From assembly GCA_017560705.1 (NCBI GenBank), contig JAFZEK010000363.1, positions 1-10,731 on the forward strand: 10,731 bases of DNA. The letters run 5' to 3'. Made by a program: the position numbers and the translations under genes. Source of the stretch: Bacteroidales bacterium. Its GTDB lineage: Bacteria > Bacteroidota > Bacteroidia > Bacteroidales > P3. Below are positions 5,573-10,731 of this stretch, in pieces. Position 1 is the stretch's first letter. The number at the start of each line of letters is the position of its first letter. The notes beneath the pieces were generated by a model, which saw only the letters and a list, made by a program, of their open reading frames with translations, ran no database searches and had not been told where the DNA came from.

Positions 5573-7057
5573 ATGAAGAAATGTCTATTGTTCTGTGTCA
5601 TTGTTTTTGCTACATTCTGTGGTAAAACAGTGGCACAGAATGTTACTAATTTGGACTTTGCATTAAGAGATGGTAAAGTAGTTATAACTTACGCTTTGGA
5701 TTATCCAGCGGATATTAAAGCGTATTATTCTCTTGACGATGGTAATAGCTATAAAGAAATAACCAAGGCTACGGGCGATTTGGGTGCATTGGTAACGCCC
5801 TCGCCTATGAAACGTATAGACTGGGATGCCTTTGCCGAAGTTGAAAACTTAGAGTATGAATCGGATGTAGCGTTGGTTATTAAGGTGGAAGCTATTGCAA
5901 ATGCATATACCAAACAAGCTATGGAGGCGGCCAAGAAAATGGTAAAAGAAGAAAAAGCCGACCAATACCTTATAGTTCGTTGTGCTGACGATGGAGCAAT
6001 GTTGTATTTGGATTCTACCGGTACAGGATTGCCGTTTACTAAGGGGGTTATTAGGATACCAGTAGCTTCAGGTAATCATACCTATAAGATAGAAGCTCCT
6101 ATGTACGAAACTGAATCGGGGCAAATAGATGTGTTGGCTTATCAAAACAAGGAACTTGCTGTGAATTTGAAGCCTTTGTTTTCGGAAGTAACAGCTATTG
6201 CAGACCCTGAATATCTTATTTATGTAGATGGTGACTATATGGCAAAGGGACAGTGGAAAGGTCGTTTGTTGCAGGGTAAGCACATTTTGGAAGCTCGCAA
6301 GGGCGAGAAATATTTGTCTATGCCATATATGTATGAAGCTGTAAAAGGTACTACTCAAACTATAAATTTAAAGAATTCAGCACCTGCTGCTCTAATGATA
6401 GTAGAAAGTGAGGAAGCTGATGTGGCTATGTTCATTGATGGTGAAGATAAGGGTATTCAAACAAAAGTGGCTGATATTATCTCTGTAGGTAAGCATGATA
6501 TTAAACTGAAAAAGCATGGATTTGAAAATACGGATACTACGGTGATTCTAGAACATGGTAATGTTGCTAATGTGATATTAAAAATGCAGCCTGTAACCAA
6601 CAAGTTTTTCTTCTTGGCTAATATGGCTTACTCTATGTCGCCTCAAGCATCATACGGTATAACACTAGGAACTGTAAAATATTGGGGTTGGTATTTGAGT
6701 GCTACTACTAATCTGGACTTTAGTTCTATGGGTTATGAATTTGCAGAGCCAACAGAAGGATACTATACTGGCAAAACATCTACATCGCGTTTTGCTCTTA
6801 ATGTGGGTATAGTGCGTCGTTTGAACAAGATATTCTATCTTAAAGCCGGTGTAGGCTATGGAATAAGAAATCTTTCGTGGCAAAAGAGCGATGGTGATTG
6901 GGTGAATATTACTGCTAATTCTTTTAGTGGTTTGGAAGCCTCGGTAGGTATGCAAATGATGTTTGGTCACTTTGTTCTTTCGGCAGATGCAGTTGTGCCT
7001 ACAACAAAAATTGGTAAATATTGCGAAGCTCGAATTGGCGTTGGTTTTGCTTTTTAA
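5573..7057 (+). CDS. PEGA-repeat protein with putative C-terminal outer-membrane barrel
   Basis: The product has 494 residues with signal peptide MKKCLLFCVIVFATFCGKTVA. Residues about 23-108 form an all-beta domain common in Bacteroidales PEGA proteins (VVITYALDYPADIKAYYS, then MKRIDWDAF, then VALVIKVEA). Three PEGA-like units follow at about 132-200, 201-266 and 271-341, each with a short-hairpin pattern (MLYLDSTGTG, IYVDGDYMAKG, MFIDGEDKG) and a later GNHTYKIEA, GKHILEAR or GKHDIKLKK strand. Residues 344-494 alternate polar and aromatic or hydrophobic residues, contain turns rich in Gly and Asn, and end in GVGFAF; a final Phe is typical of outer-membrane barrels. The protein could thus anchor the system in the outer membrane, with the PEGA stalk binding partners or glycan; this is inference. 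It starts 6 bp after the caspase gene, with aaag as a weak ribosome site. Confidence 0.85.
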   Translation: MKKCLLFCVIVFATFCGKTVAQNVTNLDFALRDGKVVITYALDYPADIKAYYSLDDGNSYKEITKATGDLGALVTPSPMKRIDWDAFAEVENLEYESDVALVIKVEAIANAYTKQAMEAAKKMVKEEKADQYLIVRCADDGAMLYLDSTGTGLPFTKGVIRIPVASGNHTYKIEAPMYETESGQIDVLAYQNKELAVNLKPLFSEVTAIADPEYLIYVDGDYMAKGQWKGRLLQGKHILEARKGEKYLSMPYMYEAVKGTTQTINLKNSAPAALMIVESEEADVAMFIDGEDKGIQTKVADIISVGKHDIKLKKHGFENTDTTVILEHGNVANVILKMQPVTNKFFFLANMAYSMSPQASYGITLGTVKYWGWYLSATTNLDFSSMGYEFAEPTEGYYTGKTSTSRFALNVGIVRRLNKIFYLKAGVGYGIRNLSWQKSDGDWVNITANSFSGLEASVGMQMMFGHFVLSADAVVPTTKIGKYCEARIGVGFAF

Positions 7058-7086
7058 TTTGGTATGAATAGTATAATAGGATAAAT

Positions 7087-7770
7087 ATGATTATGAAATA
7101 TATAAAAAGTATATTAGTAATAGCTCTTTTAGCTTTCTGTGTGTCGTGTGAGAAAGATATGAGTGTAACACCTTCTCGCATATATACAATAGATGCTACC
7201 GATATTATAGGTACTAATGCTTTGGTAGGTGGCAACGTTATTGCTAATGGCAATTTGGAAATACGTAAATGTGGTATATGTTGGAACACTAAAGGAATGC
7301 CTACTGCGGGAGACTCTCATATAGAAGGCAGTCTTTCGGAAAACCATTTCTATGTAACTCTTAGTGGGTTGACAGTAAAAACAACTTACTATGTTCGTGC
7401 CTACGTGGTAGATAAGAATGGTACGTACTATGGCGATGAAAAGACATTTACCACTACCGATGAGTTATATCCCGATTTAAGAACAAAAGATGTGTCGGCT
7501 ATTACAAAAACTTCTGCTGTTGGCGGAGGTGTGGTAGTATTTGCCGGTAATCCAGAGGTGACAGAACGTGGTATTTGTTGGGCTACTACTCAAAATCCCT
7601 CAGTAGAAAATTCCAAAAAATCAAATGGAGCAGGCAAAGGTGATTACCTTTGTGATATAACAGGACTTACAAAAAATACTACTTACTATGTAAGAGCATA
7701 CGCTTATTGTGATAAGACTAAAAAGTATTTTTATGGTCCACAAAAGACATTTAAAACAAAGGCTAATTAG
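7087..7770 (+). CDS. Lipoprotein with two FN3-like (GICW) repeats
   Basis: The product has 227 residues with a hydrophobic signal ending in AFCVSC; Cys21 is the probable lipidation site, and the following E-K-D resembles the charged surface-export signal known for Bacteroidota lipoproteins, so surface exposure is likely but inferred. Two similar domains occupy about 31-123 and 129-225, each with a GICW motif (63-66 and 142-145), a Leu-containing turn, and TTYYVRAY (99-106 and 178-185), then YGxxKTFxT. This fibronectin-III-like unit is frequent in Bacteroidales surface lipoproteins and usually mediates binding. Another in-frame ATG lies at 7093; 7087 is kept because agga stands 5 bp before it. 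Neighbours on both sides are exported, with a 29-bp gap from the PEGA gene. Confidence 0.85.
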   Translation: MIMKYIKSILVIALLAFCVSCEKDMSVTPSRIYTIDATDIIGTNALVGGNVIANGNLEIRKCGICWNTKGMPTAGDSHIEGSLSENHFYVTLSGLTVKTTYYVRAYVVDKNGTYYGDEKTFTTTDELYPDLRTKDVSAITKTSAVGGGVVVFAGNPEVTERGICWATTQNPSVENSKKSNGAGKGDYLCDITGLTKNTTYYVRAYAYCDKTKKYFYGPQKTFKTKAN

Positions 7771-7812
7771 AAGTAACGACATATAAATTTTAGGAACGGA
7801 GGTTTGTTGATT

Positions 7813-9297
7813 ATGAATAGAATAAAAACGTTATTAGGAGTATTGGGTATTGCGTGTTGCGGTGCTGCAATGTCGCAAACCGATGATGATAAATTTCGTG
7901 CAGAGTTTGAGGCTTTCAAGCAGCAAGCTCAGAACGAGTTCAACACCTTTAAGCACGATGCTGAAAAGGAGTATGAAGAATTTCGTAGAAAAGCCAACGA
8001 AGAGTATGCCAATTTTATGGCTACTCCGTGGACGTTTTTTGAATCCAACGAAGCTGTGGAAGCTCCAAAAAGTCCCGAACCGCCCGTTCCTGAAATAAAG
8101 AAACCGGAAGAGCCAAAGCAAGAGGAGGTGGAATTGCCTTTTGAAGTGGTGATACCTGAACCGGAAAGATGTGCTATGCCTGAACCTCCGGTGCCTATAA
8201 AAGCACCTGTTGTTCCTGCTAAGAACATACTAAAATTCTCGTATTACAACACAGAATGTAGCCTGGGAATGGGTGATGATATTAAGTTTTCGCTTGACGA
8301 TGTTTCCGAGAAAGCAGTGTCCGATGCATGGAAAAAACTTTCTAATAAGCAGGTTGATGATTTTGTGGCTAACTGTTTGCAGCTTAGAAAAGATATGCAG
8401 CTTTGCGATTGGGGATACATAACAATGCTAGACACTATTGCAAACAACATCTTTGGTAAGAAGACCAACGAGGGCGTAGTGCTACAAATGTATGTGCTTA
8501 CACAATCGGGATATAATGTGCGTATAGCTAGAACTGATAATAAATTAGTGCTACTATTGCCTACTAAGGAAGTGCTTTACAACTACACTTACCTAATGAT
8601 AGATAATGAAAGATATTATGTAATAGACCAAACCGATGCCGATGGTTTTATGGTATTTAATCATGCCTTTCCAAAAGAAAAGATGTCTTCGTTGCAAATA
8701 AGAACTATTCCGAATTTGGTGAATGTGCGTACTAATGTCAAGAATTTTGAATCCGAAGCCTATCCCGATGTAAAGGTTGCGGTAGCGGTAAACAAGAATT
8801 TGGTGGATTTCTATAATTCTTATCCTTTGGGAGATTGGAACAATTATGTGTCGGCTTCGCTAAGTAAAGACGTAAAGGACGTGTTGTATCCTATGCTTAA
8901 AAAGCAGATAGAAGGAAAAACACAAGAAGAAGCCGCTAATATACTTATAAATTTTGTACAGACGGCTTTTGAATACAAGGTGGATGATGAGCAGTTTGGC
9001 TATGAACGTCCTTTGTTTGCCGACGAAGTGTTCTATTATCCATATAGCGACTGTGAGGATAGGTCTATACTTTTTGCGGTGTTGGTGAATGAGCTGATGG
9101 GTTTGGATGTGGTTCTGTTGCACTATCCTGGTCATCTGGCTACTGCAGTAAGATTTTCCAACGATATAGTAGGAGACTATATTAATCTAGATGGTGATAA
9201 ATACATCGTGTGCGACCCTACATATATAGGTGCAAGTATAGGAGAGGCTATGGAACGCTACAAAAATGAACAAGCAAAGGTGGTGAAAATAAAATAA
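7813..9297 (+). CDS. Exported transglutaminase-like protein with hendecad coiled coil and Pro-rich linker
   Basis: The product has 494 residues with signal peptide MNRIKTLLGVLGIACCGAAMSQ. Four 11-residue units (30-73) follow the pattern x-E-[FY]-x-x-F-[KR]-x-x-A-x (AEFEAFKQQAQ, NEFNTFKHDAE, KEYEEFRRKAN, EEYANFMATPW), predicting a long helix or coiled coil. A Pro/Glu-rich linker (about 82-137) leads to a large C-terminal part. There, residues 370-480 carry a transglutaminase-like triad: Cys414 in YSDCEDRSILFAVL, His441 in YPGHLATAV, and Asp468 in YIVCDPTY. The fold includes proteases, cross-linkers and deamidases, so the reaction is unknown; the triad is intact. The middle (140-360) is not recognised. 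In-frame TTG codons at 7804 and 7807 exist, but ATG 7813 follows an aacggagg ribosome site and starts a clean signal peptide. It sits 42 bp after the lipoprotein gene and 12 bp before the Sel1 gene, so co-transcription is likely. Confidence 0.87.
   Translation: MNRIKTLLGVLGIACCGAAMSQTDDDKFRAEFEAFKQQAQNEFNTFKHDAEKEYEEFRRKANEEYANFMATPWTFFESNEAVEAPKSPEPPVPEIKKPEEPKQEEVELPFEVVIPEPERCAMPEPPVPIKAPVVPAKNILKFSYYNTECSLGMGDDIKFSLDDVSEKAVSDAWKKLSNKQVDDFVANCLQLRKDMQLCDWGYITMLDTIANNIFGKKTNEGVVLQMYVLTQSGYNVRIARTDNKLVLLLPTKEVLYNYTYLMIDNERYYVIDQTDADGFMVFNHAFPKEKMSSLQIRTIPNLVNVRTNVKNFESEAYPDVKVAVAVNKNLVDFYNSYPLGDWNNYVSASLSKDVKDVLYPMLKKQIEGKTQEEAANILINFVQTAFEYKVDDEQFGYERPLFADEVFYYPYSDCEDRSILFAVLVNELMGLDVVLLHYPGHLATAVRFSNDIVGDYINLDGDKYIVCDPTYIGASIGEAMERYKNEQAKVVKIK
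7900..8031 (+). repeat. Four 33-bp coding units encoding hendecads
   Basis: Four consecutive 33-bp units encode 11-residue blocks in the N-terminus of the transglutaminase-like protein. The DNA of the units has diverged widely while the E-[FY]-x-x-F-[KR]-x-x-A pattern is kept, so selection acts on the helix surface rather than recent copying. The last unit keeps the EY..F start but ends in TPW, closing the coil. Confidence 0.75.
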
Positions 9298-9309
9298 AGT
9301 GGAAAAGAG

Positions 9310-10464
9310 ATGAAAAAGATATTGATAATGTTGCTTTGTTTGCCCATATCTTTTGTGGCTTATTCGCAGAATGATTGTACTCATTTTGATACCATAGGAC
9401 AGTATGATGATGCGTTTGCGTGTTTCTTGTCCGATACTTTGAATCCTCATAAGCAATATAAAATAGGAGAGTACTACTACGAAGGCAAGGTGGTGAAGAA
9501 AGATTATTCTAAAGCAGTAGAGTGGTTTAAGAAATCGGCGTTGGGCAATGATTCCGATGGACAAAATAATTTAGGCTACTGCTACCGTAGGGGTAAAGGT
9601 GTGGAGCAAGACGATAAAATGGCTGTACATTATTTTACTTTAGCGGCAGAAAACAATAATAGTTTTGCACAGTACAATCTAGGATGGTGCTACGAAAATG
9701 CAAAAGGAGTGACACAAGATTTGAGCCAAGCTGCTTATTGGTTTGAGAAAGCTGCTACCCTTGGTGATGTTACAGCCCAGCTGTATATAGGTAATTACTA
9801 TTTCACCGGCTTGGGTGTGGAGCAGAATTTAGAGAAAGCATTGTACTGGATGGAGAAAGCTGCAGAGCAGGGCGATCCTACTGCACAATATAAACTGGCT
9901 TCTATCTACGAAGAACAAAATGATAGTGAGAAAGCCGATTACTGGTATTCCTACTCCGTAGAAAATGAAATAAGAGCCACTCAAGCAGATATGCTGGAGA
10001 ATGTAGCCGGCATGGAAGCAAAAGAAGAACGAAACTACACTGCCGATGTGGAGCTATATAAGAAAGCTGCTTCGCTAGGACACCACAAAGCACAATGCAA
10101 CCTGGCACTATGCTACTACCGAGGTCTTGGAACAAACAAGGATTATGCCAAGGCTGCAGAGCTATTTGCACAAGCAGCCGAAAAGAACAATACCACTGCT
10201 CAATACATGCTTAGCGTGTGTTATCAAATGGGTACCGGAGTGGAAAAAGATATGAAGCAAGTAGTGTTTTGGAGCCAAAAGGCAGCAGAAGGCGGAAATG
10301 TAACAGCTATGTACAACCTTGCCAACTGCTACTACTATGGCCGCGGAACCGAAAAAGACTACAACAAAGCCCTTGAATGGTACAAAAAAGCTGCCGGCAA
10401 AGGACACGAAAAAGCTAAAATAGGAATAGATAATGCAACAAAGAAAATACAGGAAGGAAGATAG
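9310..10464 (+). CDS. Exported Sel1-repeat (SLR) protein
   Basis: The product has 384 residues with signal peptide MKKILIMLLCLPISFVAYSQ. About eight Sel1-like units of ~36 residues follow, for example at 82-117, 118-153, 154-189, 294-329 and 330-365, each of the form AQ.NLG.CY..G.GV..D...A..WF.KAA..G. The solenoid is regular at both ends but broken at about 190-258, where one unit is short (EEQNDSEKADYWYSYSVENE) and is followed by a charged non-repeat stretch with an ETADVELYKKAA-like half unit. Sel1 repeats are protein-binding adaptors, often in signalling or secretion. In an operon with caspase-like, PEGA and DUF4384 proteins it is likely a periplasmic scaffold. It starts 12 bp after the transglutaminase-like gene behind ggaaaagag. 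Confidence 0.92.
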   Translation: MKKILIMLLCLPISFVAYSQNDCTHFDTIGQYDDAFACFLSDTLNPHKQYKIGEYYYEGKVVKKDYSKAVEWFKKSALGNDSDGQNNLGYCYRRGKGVEQDDKMAVHYFTLAAENNNSFAQYNLGWCYENAKGVTQDLSQAAYWFEKAATLGDVTAQLYIGNYYFTGLGVEQNLEKALYWMEKAAEQGDPTAQYKLASIYEEQNDSEKADYWYSYSVENEIRATQADMLENVAGMEAKEERNYTADVELYKKAASLGHHKAQCNLALCYYRGLGTNKDYAKAAELFAQAAEKNNTTAQYMLSVCYQMGTGVEKDMKQVVFWSQKAAEGGNVTAMYNLANCYYYGRGTEKDYNKALEWYKKAAGKGHEKAKIGIDNATKKIQEGR

Positions 10465-10466
10465 TT

Positions 10467-10731
10467 ATGAAACACTTTAATATGAAAACCGGAATAAGAA
10501 AGATTACAGCATTGGCAATGATGATGCTGTGTGTGTGTCAGGTATGGGCATTTGATTTTAGTGCATTAAGCCCAAGCGGACATAGGTTATATTACACCAT
10601 AGTGTCGGATGTGGCACCGCGTACGGTAAAGGTGGTAGCACCAGCCGATGATAGGTATTATTATGGTGTCACGTGGGATGGATTTACAAAACCTACCGGC
10701 AATGTGGTGGTACCCGATACTGTTACTTACG
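10467..10731 (+). CDS. BspA-like leucine-rich-repeat surface protein, N-terminal part (cut by window)
   Basis: The reading frame starts at ATG 10467, two bases after the Sel1 gene's stop, behind an aggaaggaag ribosome site, and stays open for 88 codons to the window edge. It has a long basic and hydrophobic signal (MKHFNMKTGIRKITALAMMM...VWA) and then FDFSALSPSGHRLYYTIVSD, WDGFTKPTGNVVVPDTVTY. This is the characteristic N-terminal segment of Bacteroidales BspA-type proteins, which continue into LRR_5 repeats. These are usually surface proteins that bind host or bacterial ligands. The repeats themselves lie outside the window, so the family call rests on this header. The tight spacing suggests it belongs to the same operon. 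An inner ATG at 10482 is possible but less likely. Confidence 0.8.
   Translation, partial: MKHFNMKTGIRKITALAMMMLCVCQVWAFDFSALSPSGHRLYYTIVSDVAPRTVKVVAPADDRYYYGVTWDGFTKPTGNVVVPDTVTY

Noticed and set aside
7929..8228. Gly/Ser-rich minus-strand reading frame opposite the Pro-rich linker
   Set aside because: It is the complement of the Pro/Glu-rich coding segment, whose codons keep the opposite strand open; the plus-strand protein is clearly real.

Overview
The window looks like a chromosomal piece of a low-GC member of the Bacteroidales (Bacteroidota). Grounds are the protein families: a BspA-type surface protein N-terminus with the FDFSALSPSG...KPTGNVVVP signature, tandem GICW...TTYYVRAY lipoprotein domains, and a PEGA protein with a C-terminal barrel-like region. 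Weak Shine-Dalgarno sites and a TAnnTTTG-type promoter candidate agree. The genus cannot be fixed from the sequence.

Left part (1-2029): an AT-rich tandem repeat, then a perfect 19-bp hairpin with a T-run that would end a plus-strand transcript entering from outside the window. Two minus-strand genes follow, overlapping by 7 nt: an OLD/SMC-like AAA ATPase and, downstream of it, a DUF4276-type TOPRIM-like protein. This pair resembles ATPase plus TOPRIM anti-phage modules; the defence role is inferred.

Middle (2030-3134): about 1.1 kb without a convincing gene. It holds two diverged copies of a ~230-260 bp inverted-repeat element. Copy A has terminal inverted repeats, and both copies keep a small hairpin with a compensated base pair. 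A candidate sigma-ABfr promoter lies at 2994-3025, before the plus-strand cluster.

Right part (3135-10731): eight plus-strand genes in close succession, every one starting with a signal peptide or lipoprotein signal. In order: a small Bacteroidales exported protein of unknown role; a FlgT-N/LPP20-like plus DUF4384 protein; a caspase-like (C14) protease with an intact His/Cys dyad; a PEGA-repeat protein with a putative outer-membrane barrel; a lipoprotein with two FN3-like repeats; a transglutaminase-like protein with an intact Cys-His-Asp triad behind a hendecad coiled coil and a proline-rich linker; a Sel1-repeat protein; and the start of a BspA-like protein cut by the window edge. A terminator-like hairpin sits between the first and second genes.

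The most interesting content is this all-exported cluster. It puts two cysteine-dependent enzyme folds (caspase and transglutaminase) together with adaptor-type repeats (PEGA, Sel1, DUF4384, FN3-like) in the cell envelope. DUF4384, PEGA and Sel1 domains are known in contexts with caspase-like domains in other bacteria, which suggests a working envelope protease system. Its trigger and substrate cannot be read from the sequence.
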